IMG/VR virus record: IMGVR_UViG_3300048928_000222
Location: 1 to 29,565 of that record
DNA length: 29,565 nucleotides
Strand: one strand, 5' to 3'
Origin: a virus
The first letter of the stretch is position 1, and each line of letters starts with the position of its first letter. Positions 6,256 to 16,262 of this stretch are shown here, in pieces. Under the pieces are notes generated by a model, which made no database searches, had not been told where the DNA came from, and saw nothing but the letters and a program-made list of their open reading frames with translations. Position numbers and translations under genes: made by a program.

Positions 6256-6453
6256 TTAGGAGGCCTCGTCTTCGGGCTCGACCTCCGCGGTGAAGGCATA
6301 GACCCTGCCCACCGTCAGCGCGCCGGCATCCCCAGGCGAAACGGTCAGATTCAACTGAGGCACCCCCGCCTCGACCGGAACGAAGTTGAGCATGATCGCA
6401 CCGGGCTGGTCCGCGGTTTCCATCTTCATTTGTAGCTTTGCACGAAATTTCAT
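6256..6453 (-). CDS. Small phage protein downstream of the tail fibre
   Basis: A 65-residue protein (MKFRAKLQMKMETADQPGAI...) predicted to be mostly beta strand, with an acidic C-terminus (AEVEPEDEAS). The start at 6453 has a strong AGGAG 6 bases upstream. It begins 74 bases after the stop of the giant tail-fibre gene on the same strand and is the last gene of the tail block. Small ORFs here in siphophages are often fibre accessory proteins or simply unknown; no signal peptide or membrane segment is present, so it is not a holin. Function unassigned. Confidence 0.75.
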   Translation of the reverse strand: MKFRAKLQMKMETADQPGAIMLNFVPVEAGVPQLNLTVSPGDAGALTVGRVYAFTAEVEPEDEAS

Positions 6454-6527
6454 CGATATCTCCTGGTTATGCGGCGACTGGAGCGCTGGTCGCCGCGTCA
6501 GCGGTTGGAACTGAGCGGCATGGCCGC

Positions 6528-9500
6528 CTATGGCTCTTCGGTACTGACCACTGCGATGGTCTGGTTCTCGATCTGCGGGACCGCCTGAGTGGTGAGCGAG
6601 CCCTCGTAGATGAAGCTCTGGTACGTAGACCCCTGCTCGGTCGCGGTGAATGAGCCGCTGCAGGTGAAGTAGTACTGCTGCTGCCATCCGCCGTTCGGCA
6701 ACTGCGGAATGCCAGCGTCACGATCGTGATAGGTGTTGCTGACCAATACGGCGGATGCCGGAAAAGCCTGCTGGGAAACCAACTCCAAACCTGCACCCGA
6801 GTTTCGACGCAGGCGTAGAACGGTGCTGGTCACGATTGCTGGCGGCGGCGGCTCGTTGCTCGAGGATCGTCCGTCATACCAGGTGGTGTAGGTCGGAGAA
6901 AACGTGCTGAACGACGCCACCACCACCCGCTGTTTGCCGTGCGCCGCGAAAGGACCGACCTCGACGTATGGATTGGCGGCGGTGCTGCTGGTGCGATTGG
7001 CATTCTTCCAGATGCCTGCCGACAGCGAGCCGCCCCAGTACGCGTTGCCGCTCACATCCATCCACATCGTGGCATTCATCTTGTTTGCGGCGCCGGCACC
7101 CACGTTCGGCCCGAAGTAGTCCATCAGGTCGCCGTTGCCAAAGCCGGTGCCGATGATCCGCTGCGAGTTCCCCTTCCATACGCGGATGTAGCCATCGCGC
7201 ATCTCGATACCTTCCGGCTTGTTCGGACTGAGGATCTGAAGGACGTTCGCCAGGATCTTCATGTCGACGACCTTGCCGTCGTTCTTCGTGACCATGCCGC
7301 CGGTCAAGCCGTCGGCCGTGACGTAGAGGCTATAGCCAGCCAGAGTCTCGCCTCCCCCCGCCGAGTACGGGGAGGGGCCAGTCTGCCCCTCTCGCATCTC
7401 TTCCAGCATCGGCTGGAAGATCCAGAAGTAGTTGCCCTCGTTGTTGCTGAGGCCCAGACCTCTTAGATAAAACCCGACCCTTGCATAGACTGCGCTGGCC
7501 GGCGCCACCATCGACGCGCTCAAGCGCTTCATCCTGTCCAGCGTGATGGGCGGGCGGACGTTCGTGGCATCCGCTGGACCGGAGTACTGCTCGCCAACTG
7601 TGTTGCCGTTGGCATCCCTGAAGGAAATCAGGATAGCCAAGCCCACCCGGTGGCAGTTGATGTATGCGGAAAAGCAGTAGCGCTTCCCAGCCACAACGGG
7701 CACGGGCTGCTCGTCACCAGCCCAGAACTGGGTGTTCAAGGCAAGATTCGAGGGTGCAGATCCACCGAAATGGGCCAAGCCAGGCGGAGCCCACTCGGGC
7801 CCAGCGACCAGCCCCAGTTCGTTCCATGTGCCGTTTCCAGAGTTCCACCACCCCCAACCACGACGCCCATCCTTGAACAACGTGTTGGAGAGCAGGTTGC
7901 CGCCACCGGTCATCGTGTCCTTCACCATGGCCGTGAGCGTCTGCACCACCTGAGTGTCAGCTTTGCCCGCAACGCTGGCACCGACCTGGTTGACCTGCTG
8001 CCCGAGAGCAGTGATCTGGCCGCCCTGCTGAGTGACCGTCGTGGTTAGCGCGCTCAGCCCGGTGGCCGAAGCATCGGCAGTCGTTTTCGCGCCGTGGGCG
8101 TCCGTCACGTCCTGCCACATCACGTTGTCGATCAGCAACGCAACATTCTGCGGCGTCTGCCCGTTGCGTCCTTGGATGGCCACCCAAAGCTGGGCTTTCA
8201 CCGTTGGATTGCTGATAGTCACGTAGCCCGAGATCTTGGTCCAATTCGCCAAGGCGTCCATACGCTGCGTGCCAGTAGTGGGGGCGGAATACCACGCTCG
8301 CACGCCAGCCGAATTCACGCCGCTCACCCCTATCGAATAAGTCGAGCCGCCCGGAGCGACAGCATCTGGGTCGTTCTTGAGCCAGGCCTCCACAAAGTAG
8401 ACGCGACCTTCATTGGTCAGGATCTCCGGCCCGAAGTAGACGTCGGTGTTTGTGTTGCTCGGCGCACCGGTGCGCAGTAGGCGCGCCGCCCGAACACCGA
8501 AGTAAGCCCGCGCCCCAGCGGAGCCGGCGATTGCTCGAAGCGCACCGGTCGAGGACTGGGATATCAGCGCGTCGGCCGCATAGCCCTCGAAGCCTGCATC
8601 GATGAGGATGTTGGGCCCTGCGGCCTGCGTAGCAGCGAGCGCGGCATTAGCGCTCGTGATTGCCTGGCCCTGAGCAGTGATCGTGCCTTCGAGCAACGTC
8701 ACCTTGCCAGTCAGACTGCTGGCGGCCGCAGCAGAGAGAGCAGCACTGGCTGCAGCTTCGGCTACGCTTGGCATGTATTGCGTCGCTACCTCGCCCATCT
8801 GGAACTGTACATTGTCGACATCGAGCTGCATCGACGCTGCTGATGGCCCACCAATGATGCGGAAGATTGCCCGGCACTGACCGGTATCGGCCGGGGCGAG
8901 AACAGGATCGGAGATCGCGCGGACAAACTTATCTGTCAGTACAAAGTTCTTTGTTACCGTTGATGTCACCACATCGCTGCCATTACGGCACTGAATGATC
9001 AGCTGACACGTTGCACCGGGCGTCCCCTTTACCATCCCAGATAGAACGTACCTCTGGCCTGATTCAATCTTGGGTTGATAACCAAGTGCAGGCTCGACAC
9101 CCACATACTGGCCCGTGCCCTGCAAGATCGCAGACACGCTGACGTGCCTTGCGGATCCCGGGAGCGAGCTCGGCGAATACCCGACTGTCGTACCGCCGCT
9201 GGAAGAACTCCGCCAGAAGGGAAGGAGTGTCGTTAACGAGTTGCTGTTCTCGAAACTGCTATCGAGCAGCAGATTGTCTCCGCCGATGTTCTGCAGGCTC
9301 GCGGTGACATTTGTCAACGAGGCGCCTTGGCTGGTTACAGTGTTGCCGATCTGGGTAACCTTTGTGTCCAACGTGTTGAGCGCGCCAGCGTTTGCACTCG
9401 CTTGACTCTGTGCCGCATTGGCGGTCTGCTGCGCTGCCGCTGCAGCCGCGGCAGCGTCCGTAGCCGCCTTGTCGCTGACGGCAGCCCACGCTGTCCCGTT

Positions 9501-11756
9501 CCACCGCTTGGGCGTATTGGCATTTGCAGTGGAGTCGATCCACAGGTTCTGCGGCAGGCGATCGGTAGCAGCCGGCAACGCCGCCCCATAGATGACCTTG
9601 CCTTTCGCCCCTGCGGCGTCGGCTGCAGCCTGCGCAGCCTGCTGGGCGGCTGTGACGTTGCCGTTGGTCTGAGTAAGCCCGGACTGGACTTGCCCAATCA
9701 AAGTTGCCTGCGCATTCTGCGTCCCTTCGATAATGCCGGTTCGCGTAGTGAGGGAAGACAAGCCAGATGCGGTGGCCGCTATCTGCTCTTCGTCGGTGAC
9801 GTCGACGAGTTCGAAGTCATCGACCAGGACATAGCCCGCAGTGTTGCGAATGCCGGCTGACAGGCGGAACCGCGCTGTGCCCTCTGCAATCGTGAAGACG
9901 GCCTCCACCAACGTCCAGTTGGTCCAACCCGAGTTATAGGTGCGCGCCCACTGCAGTACTTCCGTGCCGTCAGTGCGGATGGCACCTACGCGGATCTTTG
10001 AATTGTCGGTGTCGCCGACGTAGTCCGCGCTGACCTTTACCCAGGCCCGCAGCCGGTAGCGCCGTCCTACTTTGACCTCGATTCCCTCATTGAGGTTCGC
10101 CTGTGCCGAGGCGACCACCCCAATCGGCAAGCTGGCACCTTTCAGGCACCTGCCGCCACCGCGACCTTCCGTGGCGCTGACCGACCACGCGCCAGGCTGA
10201 CCGCCCGAGATCTGCCATCCAGCGAGGTCGTTGCCTATATCCCCGTTGTTCACCAGATTCACGCCGCGGCTCATTGCGGCGCGCAGATCCGACGACACCT
10301 TCGTCGTCGCTTGGGCATTGGCCTGGTCGGCGGTCACCATCGCGTCCTGCAGCGTCGTCACCGACGCGCTCGTGGCGAGGCCGCCGCTGCCGGCAGGCAT
10401 GCGGGCTTCCATCGTCGTGATGCGTTGTAGCTGCGCGCTGTCGGCCGTAGCACGGGCGGTTCGCTCGTCCGCGATGAAGCCGTGGGTCACCTTGCTGAGA
10501 TCGCTACCCGTGTAGCTCCCGCGCATCTGGACAGCGAGGTCATCACGCTTTGTAGCCTCGGCGGCGAGTGCCGTGGTCTGTGCCAGGGCCTGTTCCTGCA
10601 CTAGCGCCACACTGGCGCCCGGCGCGGGCCGCCCGATCGCGATGTAGTCGTACTCGACATAGTCGTTGATGGTCTGACCGCGGGTGAGCGCAATTCGCAC
10701 CTGCCGTATCGGCGACGCGCCAGACCACGGAATATCGCTGATGTCCACGGTGGCTACGCCGGCGGCATCGAACGCCGGCGGCGCGATTGTTGTCGACTTC
10801 CCGTCGTTCCAAGCCTGATCAGCATCGGTCGTCCAGCGGACCAATCCAAGCCAAACCGGATTGCCGGTCCTGCGCATACGCAGCTTGATGAAGCGATAGG
10901 CGTTGCCGTCGATGCCCAGGGCCGCAGGCGACTGTGCGTAGGATGCGCTGTTGTTCGTCGGGCGGAGCCAGCCATCATTGAGGGCCGGCGCTCCGCCATT
11001 GCTGCCCCATCCTTCCACCGTAGTCGTAAAGTGCCAGATCGTCTTGCTGTCGAACTGCGTACCGCTGCCGGCGGCCACCTCGGAGAGCGCACGCGAGAGC
11101 GAAGCGAATCCGTTCTGCTGCGTCTCGCTGACCGAGGTGATGGCAGCCTCGCGCTCCATCTTCTCGTTAAGCAGCTGCGTAGCGCGGGTCCGGCTCTCGG
11201 CAGCGACCGCATCCATGGCTTGGCCAATCTGGGTGACGCGAGTCTTCCCCTCCTGCACCAGTCCGGCGTTCACCAGCCCGATATCGCGGGCGCGGCTGGC
11301 GGCTTCATTGGCGTCGGCCAGCATGCGGTCCACGATCTCCTTCTCCAGCTTCTGCTGGGCGGCGACCAGCTCGGCGGTGGTGGGCGCGGGTGTGGCCTCC
11401 ACCACGGTGCCCTGCCCCGGCTTCCCCCGCACGGACGCGGTGATTCGGAAGAACCACTTCTGCCCGCTGCCATCGCTGTAGAGGTAGCGGGTTTCGGTGG
11501 TGCGGTGGATCTCCGTCCACGGCCCATTCTGGCTGGGGCCCCGCTCGACGATGTAGACCACCCCGGCCTGATCGACGGCGTCCCACTCGATCAGAACGCC
11601 GTCGGCCACCGGCTCAGGTGTCACGCCATCCACCGGCGGCGTCTCTGCGGACACGTACACCGTCGGGAACCATGACGAGCTCTGTGCCGTCACCGGGGTG
11701 ACGGACGGCAGCGCGCCCGCCCCGATATCGATCAGGGTAATTTTCCGTTCTTGCAT
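6528..11756 (-). CDS. Giant tail-tip fibre / host-specificity protein
   Basis: A 1742-residue protein. The N-terminal ~125 residues contain one fibronectin type III-like domain (about 40-124: GVLIEWDAV, YIVERGPSQNGPW, WFFRITASV). After it, Ala/Gln-rich coiled coils alternate with five beta-sandwich modules resembling carbohydrate-binding domains (starting near KTIWHFTTTVEGW, GVNLVNNGDIGND, GDNLLLDSSFENS, GPNILIDAGFEG and GGGNLLSNTLFKDG). A WIDSTANANTPKRWNGTAW motif occurs mid-protein. The C-terminal part (MVTKNDGKVVDMKILANVLQ) resembles the end region of lambda J-type central fibres. It should assemble as a trimer at the tail tip and bind the host surface. AGGA precedes the start, and the gene begins 9 bases after the tape-measure stop. 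Domain calls are by eye. Confidence 0.85.
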   Translation of the reverse strand: MQERKITLIDIGAGALPSVTPVTAQSSSWFPTVYVSAETPPVDGVTPEPVADGVLIEWDAVDQAGVVYIVERGPSQNGPWTEIHRTTETRYLYSDGSGQKWFFRITASVRGKPGQGTVVEATPAPTTAELVAAQQKLEKEIVDRMLADANEAASRARDIGLVNAGLVQEGKTRVTQIGQAMDAVAAESRTRATQLLNEKMEREAAITSVSETQQNGFASLSRALSEVAAGSGTQFDSKTIWHFTTTVEGWGSNGGAPALNDGWLRPTNNSASYAQSPAALGIDGNAYRFIKLRMRRTGNPVWLGLVRWTTDADQAWNDGKSTTIAPPAFDAAGVATVDISDIPWSGASPIRQVRIALTRGQTINDYVEYDYIAIGRPAPGASVALVQEQALAQTTALAAEATKRDDLAVQMRGSYTGSDLSKVTHGFIADERTARATADSAQLQRITTMEARMPAGSGGLATSASVTTLQDAMVTADQANAQATTKVSSDLRAAMSRGVNLVNNGDIGNDLAGWQISGGQPGAWSVSATEGRGGGRCLKGASLPIGVVASAQANLNEGIEVKVGRRYRLRAWVKVSADYVGDTDNSKIRVGAIRTDGTEVLQWARTYNSGWTNWTLVEAVFTIAEGTARFRLSAGIRNTAGYVLVDDFELVDVTDEEQIAATASGLSSLTTRTGIIEGTQNAQATLIGQVQSGLTQTNGNVTAAQQAAQAAADAAGAKGKVIYGAALPAATDRLPQNLWIDSTANANTPKRWNGTAWAAVSDKAATDAAAAAAAAQQTANAAQSQASANAGALNTLDTKVTQIGNTVTSQGASLTNVTASLQNIGGDNLLLDSSFENSNSLTTLLPFWRSSSSGGTTVGYSPSSLPGSARHVSVSAILQGTGQYVGVEPALGYQPKIESGQRYVLSGMVKGTPGATCQLIIQCRNGSDVVTSTVTKNFVLTDKFVRAISDPVLAPADTGQCRAIFRIIGGPSAASMQLDVDNVQFQMGEVATQYMPSVAEAAASAALSAAAASSLTGKVTLLEGTITAQGQAITSANAALAATQAAGPNILIDAGFEGYAADALISQSSTGALRAIAGSAGARAYFGVRAARLLRTGAPSNTNTDVYFGPEILTNEGRVYFVEAWLKNDPDAVAPGGSTYSIGVSGVNSAGVRAWYSAPTTGTQRMDALANWTKISGYVTISNPTVKAQLWVAIQGRNGQTPQNVALLIDNVMWQDVTDAHGAKTTADASATGLSALTTTVTQQGGQITALGQQVNQVGASVAGKADTQVVQTLTAMVKDTMTGGGNLLSNTLFKDGRRGWGWWNSGNGTWNELGLVAGPEWAPPGLAHFGGSAPSNLALNTQFWAGDEQPVPVVAGKRYCFSAYINCHRVGLAILISFRDANGNTVGEQYSGPADATNVRPPITLDRMKRLSASMVAPASAVYARVGFYLRGLGLSNNEGNYFWIFQPMLEEMREGQTGPSPYSAGGGETLAGYSLYVTADGLTGGMVTKNDGKVVDMKILANVLQILSPNKPEGIEMRDGYIRVWKGNSQRIIGTGFGNGDLMDYFGPNVGAGAANKMNATMWMDVSGNAYWGGSLSAGIWKNANRTSSTAANPYVEVGPFAAHGKQRVVVASFSTFSPTYTTWYDGRSSSNEPPPPAIVTSTVLRLRRNSGAGLELVSQQAFPASAVLVSNTYHDRDAGIPQLPNGGWQQQYYFTCSGSFTATEQGSTYQSFIYEGSLTTQAVPQIENQTIAVVSTEEP

Positions 11757-11765
11757 TGGGGATCC

Positions 11766-14700
11766 TTAGTTCAGCGCTTCGCGCAGTGACGCGCTGTTGC
11801 TCGTGCGTACGCCGGACGTGGTGACGCGCAGAAGGTCGCGGAGCACCTGGTTCTGTTCGGCCAGCAGGGTATTGCCCTGCTGTACGGCCGCCGTCGTCTC
11901 GGCCTGATCCTTCCCATCGACCACCAGATCGAACACCGCCCGGCTGAAGTTGTCCGGCAGAGCCTCGATCACGTCAGCCAGCTTGCCCATGCTGGTGCCG
12001 TCCTCGAGGTCAAGGTCGCCCACCTTCATGCTGTCGATCAGCCCGGTTACTTGGCTGTATAGGTTGTTGTAGTCCTTGCCGCTGGCGAACAGGTTGCGCC
12101 CGAAGCCCAGGGCCGCCTGTGCGGCCGCCTGCGCCGCGCTGCTGTCGCCGCCGGACACCGCACGCTCCAGCTCCCTCATCGTCTCCTGCAGCTTCTCCTG
12201 ATCGGTCAGTGGCGACAGGTCGCTGATCGACAACCCGTACTTCATGGCCTTCTTGTCGGCGTCGATCTGGGCCTGCAGCTTCCCCATGTTGGTCGCCCGC
12301 AGAGCCTCGATCTTGGCCAGGTCTTCCGCCCGGGCGCCTGACAAGCCCAGCGCCTTGGCGTAGTCGTTGGCCGCCTTCACCTGCTGGCGGTACGTGCGCT
12401 CGATCGTCAGCGCCTGCGACTGGTACTGCGTCAGGTTGCCGGTGAGCAGCTGCGTGGACACGTCGGCCATCAGAGTGGCGTAGTTCCCCAGCAGCCCTGT
12501 GACCTTTTCGATCTGGGTGGCCAGATCCGTCCCGGCGACGCCGGCCAGGTCCTGGAAGTAGTCGACCGCCTTGTTGACCTTCTCGATCTCCATGCTGTTG
12601 AGCGCCCGGCCCAGCTCGTCGGCATTGCCGACGGCCAGCGCGATCGATGCACTCAGCGCGGAGAACACGTCCGCCGACTCGTAGTAGCCGTCGAGCTGGT
12701 TGCCGAACCCGGCCGCCCGAACCGCCTCGGTGAACAGGCGATCGGTTATGTCACCCAGATAGGCTTCGAGCTGGGCCTTAGCCTCGGTCGAGTCGGCCGA
12801 CAGCGTCAGCTTGCCCAGGCTTACCCGGACGCCAGCCAGCTGCTGTCTCAGATCAACGCCCAGCTGCTTGGCGAGGTCCGTCGTCGCCCCGCGCACCTGG
12901 CGCGCGGCCATATCGAACGTGCGGTCGATGTTCGGGTCGAGGCCGGTGTACTGCGTCCACTTCTTGTCGCTGCGGAACAGGCCACCCTTCGCCTTCACAT
13001 CGGCGTAGCTCTGGCCGGCGAACCCATCGAAACCGTAGCTGCCGGTAATGCCTTGCCCGGTGACCTTGGGCGCGCTCCGACCAAACAGCTTTGCGTGAAT
13101 GCTGGAGCCGGACAGAATCGATGCCGTCTTGGCATTGAGGCCCAGGCCACGGAAGCCCTTATCCGCCAAGCCGACAGCGCCCGCCGTTGCGATCTTGCCG
13201 GCCCAGCTCTCGCCGTTGGCGATGTCCCATCCCTGATCGAACAGCTCTGCGTTTTTCATCATGCCGGCGATGATCCAGCCGATGATCGGGACCGCTGCCG
13301 CAGCGGTAGAGCCGGCAGCACCGGCGCCAGCTGCTGCGGACCCACCTGCAGCGCCGCCGCCGGTGAGTGCCGCAACGTTGTTGCCGAATCCCATGAGGCT
13401 GCCCGCGTTGGCGCCACTCGACGCGGCAGATCCGGCACTAAACAGCCCCTGCCCCTTGGACAACAGCCCGGCGATCGTCCCCACGTTCTGGCCACCGGCG
13501 GCGGATCCGTTCCCGCCGAACACCCCCATGATGCTCTGCATGCTGAAGCCGCCGCCCTGGCTGCCCCAGTTGCTGAAGCCTTCCATGATCCGGGTCTGGA
13601 TCGGGATCACCAGCTTCTGCTGCAGCAGCTGGCGCGCGAGGTCGCGCAGTCCCTGCTTGGCCACGTCCTTCAGGTCATCCCACAGGCCGTTGAAGTCGCG
13701 CAGCCCACCGGCAACGAAGTCCGCCATCGCATCGGCGGCATCGCCGACGCCGTAGACCACCACGTTGGCCCATGCCTCGACGTTGGCCGCTGCCTCTTCA
13801 ACCCGCAGTGACAGCGCCGCGGACGCATCAGCCGCAGCCAGCATCGACCGCTCATACTCTTCGTAGCTCGCCGCTCCCTTGGCCAGTGCCAGCGCTTCCT
13901 TGCCGCCGGCGGCCTCGACCGCCTTCTGCAATTCCTGCCGCATGTCCCGCTCATTGAGCAGCTGACGACGGTAAAGCTCGCGCGCGCGCCCGATCTTGCC
14001 CAGCATGGCCAGCTCGCCGTCCATGGTCGCAAGCAAGGCCTCCGGACTCGCAACGGCCCGATCCACCTCCGCAGCCACCTTGGCGTACTCCATCGCGCTC
14101 TGCGCCATCAGCACGTTGGCATCAGCCTGGGCGATATTGCCCTTGGCCAGCGCAGCGTTGTACTCGGCCATGTTCTGCAGGTGCTTGGCCATCGCCTCGT
14201 CGAGCGGGCCATTCATCGCCGCGGCGGCCAGCTCCGCCTGCTGGCGGTAGCGCTCAAGCGCGTCGGTCGCGGCCTTCTGCTCCTTGATCGCCGCCTTTTC
14301 ACCCGCCTTCGCAGACTGCGCGGCTTTCTGGGCCACCTCGGTCTGACGAATCAGGCTCAGCCCCAGCGCGATCTGCTTGTTGTACTCAGCGCGTTGCTCC
14401 GCGCTGAGCTTGTCGGCGCCGCCGGCCGCGTTGATCTTCTGCCCGACGTCAACCATGAAGGCTGCCTCGGCGCCCTGCTTCAGGCGCACGAGGTTCACGA
14501 GCTGGCCGTCAATGCTGGACTGTAGCGACTTCAGGTGCTGGTCGATCCCATCGGAAGCGGCCTTGGAAGCTACTGCTTGGCGATTCAATGCTGCCGTCGT
14601 TGCATCGGTTTGCCGTTCGGCTCCATTGCTGGTGCCGATGAACGTGCCGAGCAGCTGATTTTGCTGCTCGTATTTCAGGCCCAGAGTGGCGGCTGACGCT

Positions 14701-16202
14701 GTCTGCTCAACAAACCTCTCGGTAATCCGCTTCGCAGCGGGCGCACCTTCCAAGAGCCTGGCATTTGCATTAGCGAGCTCAGCGGCGAACTGATCCGCGC
14801 TGACCTTCCCTGCCTGCAATTGCTCGCGCAGCGCGCGCACCTCCTTGCCATACTCACGAGCGGGGATGCCACCGACCTCGCTGTTCGCCACGCCGTACAT
14901 ACGATCAATTGCGCTGGCGATCGCGTCGTAACCCGCTTGCATTTCCTTCTGCAGTCGCAGGATCTCGCCCGCTTGCTGCTGCTTGTTCAGCTCGCGGAAC
15001 TTATCGATGGTGTCATCCATCGTTCCGTTGAAATCGATGAACGCGCTATCGGCATCCTTGGTGCTGTCGCGGATCACCCACCAACCGGCCGCTGCAGTGG
15101 CGAGTGCGGCGGCAATCCCCACCGGGCCACCTAGTGCGGCGTAAGCAGATGACAATCCCTGCGCGGCAACGCGGGCGGCGGTCTGCGCCGCTGTGAGGCG
15201 AACAGTTGCTGGGACCATGCCCATCATGCCTACTGAGGCGCGATTGGCCACGACCGCGTTCGTCGCCCAGAGCGTATTCAGTGCGGCGATGCCCTTGGTC
15301 AGCTTGCCCCCAGCGTAGAACACGCCCAAGCCTACGCCGAGCGGAACTGCGGCCGCTGCCACCACGCTGAGGTTCTCGGCGAAAGAATTGACCGCTGCGG
15401 TAGCCGCAGCGATCCCACCGCTCTGTGCCTGGCTGCCCAGCAGGTCGTTGAAGGACTCTTTCAGGCCGGTGAGCGCTCCGCCCAGCGTCTCGCGAGCGGC
15501 CTTGGCTGCGCCGGCATAGGACTCTTCCATCACGCCCATGACGATGGCCTGCGCCTCGCCCAGCCTTCCGGCCGCCTCCAGCGACGCCAGCATGTCCTTC
15601 TGCTGCGCAGTGAACTTAAAGCCTTGCTTCGTCAGCGCAGAGACACCCTCGGCCGGGTATTCCAGCGCCTTGCCGACGGTCTCAGCGGACTGCGTAATGT
15701 TCTCACCTAGGCGTACCGACTGATCGATCGCCAGCTGCAGCGCGCGAGGGAAGTTCTCACCAATGATGCCGGTGTACGACAGCAGGCGCGTCTGCGCATT
15801 GACGATCTCGCCCGACGAGTGAATCGTCGCCTTCGCCATCTTGTCAGCCATCTCAACAAGCTGCTTGCTGTTGAAGCCAGCGGCCTGTCCGGTTGACTTC
15901 AAAGCCGCGTTCAGCTGTGCCAGTTCGTACTGGGCATTAACAGTTTCGGAAATGAACTTGCCGAGCAACGCACCACCGCCGATCGCGCCGAAGCCTTTGG
16001 CTAAGGTGGCCATGCTCAGATCTATGCTTGTAACAGAGAGCTTCGCGTCGCGGGCGGCCTGGGCAAAGCTGTCGGACATCTCACGCTGCATCTGGCGCAT
16101 GGCCCGCGCCGACCGATCAGATGCCCGGGCGGCCTTGCCCAAGTCCCGCTCAAAGCTGCCTGTTTCGGCCAGCAGATCAACCGTCAGCGTATAAAGGGCC
16201 AT
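11766..16202 (-). CDS. Tail tape measure protein
   Basis: A 1478-residue, largely helical, Ala-rich protein. The N-terminus (YTLTVDLLAETGSFERDLGKA) and the following ~250 residues (LSYTGIIGENFPRALQLA, ALTKQGFKFTAQQ) match the lambda-type tail length tape measure family. Hydrophobic stretches lie near 280-310 and 360-390. Residues ~840-900 (ANVEAWANVVVYGVGDAADA, LRDLARQLLQQKLVIPI) match the lambda tape-measure C-terminal domain. It sits in the tail lumen, sets tail length and is ejected at infection. At about 0.15 nm per residue the tail would be around 200-220 nm, a rule-of-thumb inference. It starts 10 bases downstream of a strong terminator that ends the preceding moron, so late transcription must pass or bypass it. 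Confidence 0.95.
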   Translation of the reverse strand: MALYTLTVDLLAETGSFERDLGKAARASDRSARAMRQMQREMSDSFAQAARDAKLSVTSIDLSMATLAKGFGAIGGGALLGKFISETVNAQYELAQLNAALKSTGQAAGFNSKQLVEMADKMAKATIHSSGEIVNAQTRLLSYTGIIGENFPRALQLAIDQSVRLGENITQSAETVGKALEYPAEGVSALTKQGFKFTAQQKDMLASLEAAGRLGEAQAIVMGVMEESYAGAAKAARETLGGALTGLKESFNDLLGSQAQSGGIAAATAAVNSFAENLSVVAAAAVPLGVGLGVFYAGGKLTKGIAALNTLWATNAVVANRASVGMMGMVPATVRLTAAQTAARVAAQGLSSAYAALGGPVGIAAALATAAAGWWVIRDSTKDADSAFIDFNGTMDDTIDKFRELNKQQQAGEILRLQKEMQAGYDAIASAIDRMYGVANSEVGGIPAREYGKEVRALREQLQAGKVSADQFAAELANANARLLEGAPAAKRITERFVEQTASAATLGLKYEQQNQLLGTFIGTSNGAERQTDATTAALNRQAVASKAASDGIDQHLKSLQSSIDGQLVNLVRLKQGAEAAFMVDVGQKINAAGGADKLSAEQRAEYNKQIALGLSLIRQTEVAQKAAQSAKAGEKAAIKEQKAATDALERYRQQAELAAAAMNGPLDEAMAKHLQNMAEYNAALAKGNIAQADANVLMAQSAMEYAKVAAEVDRAVASPEALLATMDGELAMLGKIGRARELYRRQLLNERDMRQELQKAVEAAGGKEALALAKGAASYEEYERSMLAAADASAALSLRVEEAAANVEAWANVVVYGVGDAADAMADFVAGGLRDFNGLWDDLKDVAKQGLRDLARQLLQQKLVIPIQTRIMEGFSNWGSQGGGFSMQSIMGVFGGNGSAAGGQNVGTIAGLLSKGQGLFSAGSAASSGANAGSLMGFGNNVAALTGGGAAGGSAAAGAGAAGSTAAAAVPIIGWIIAGMMKNAELFDQGWDIANGESWAGKIATAGAVGLADKGFRGLGLNAKTASILSGSSIHAKLFGRSAPKVTGQGITGSYGFDGFAGQSYADVKAKGGLFRSDKKWTQYTGLDPNIDRTFDMAARQVRGATTDLAKQLGVDLRQQLAGVRVSLGKLTLSADSTEAKAQLEAYLGDITDRLFTEAVRAAGFGNQLDGYYESADVFSALSASIALAVGNADELGRALNSMEIEKVNKAVDYFQDLAGVAGTDLATQIEKVTGLLGNYATLMADVSTQLLTGNLTQYQSQALTIERTYRQQVKAANDYAKALGLSGARAEDLAKIEALRATNMGKLQAQIDADKKAMKYGLSISDLSPLTDQEKLQETMRELERAVSGGDSSAAQAAAQAALGFGRNLFASGKDYNNLYSQVTGLIDSMKVGDLDLEDGTSMGKLADVIEALPDNFSRAVFDLVVDGKDQAETTAAVQQGNTLLAEQNQVLRDLLRVTTSGVRTSNSASLREALN

Positions 16203-16211
16203 ATTCCGTCC

Positions 16212-16240
16212 ATAAAAAAGGCCCGCACATGGCGGGCCTT
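16212..16240 (-). terminator. Strong Rho-independent terminator after secreted moron
   Basis: On the minus strand a 9-bp perfect stem, AAGGCCCGC/GCGGGCCTT, with a 5-base loop is followed directly by a run of six T. It lies just after the stop of the secreted gene (16263) and just before the tape-measure start (16202). It should end moron transcription. Confidence 0.88.
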
Positions 16241-16262
16241 AGGTAAACCGGTGGTGGGTAGA

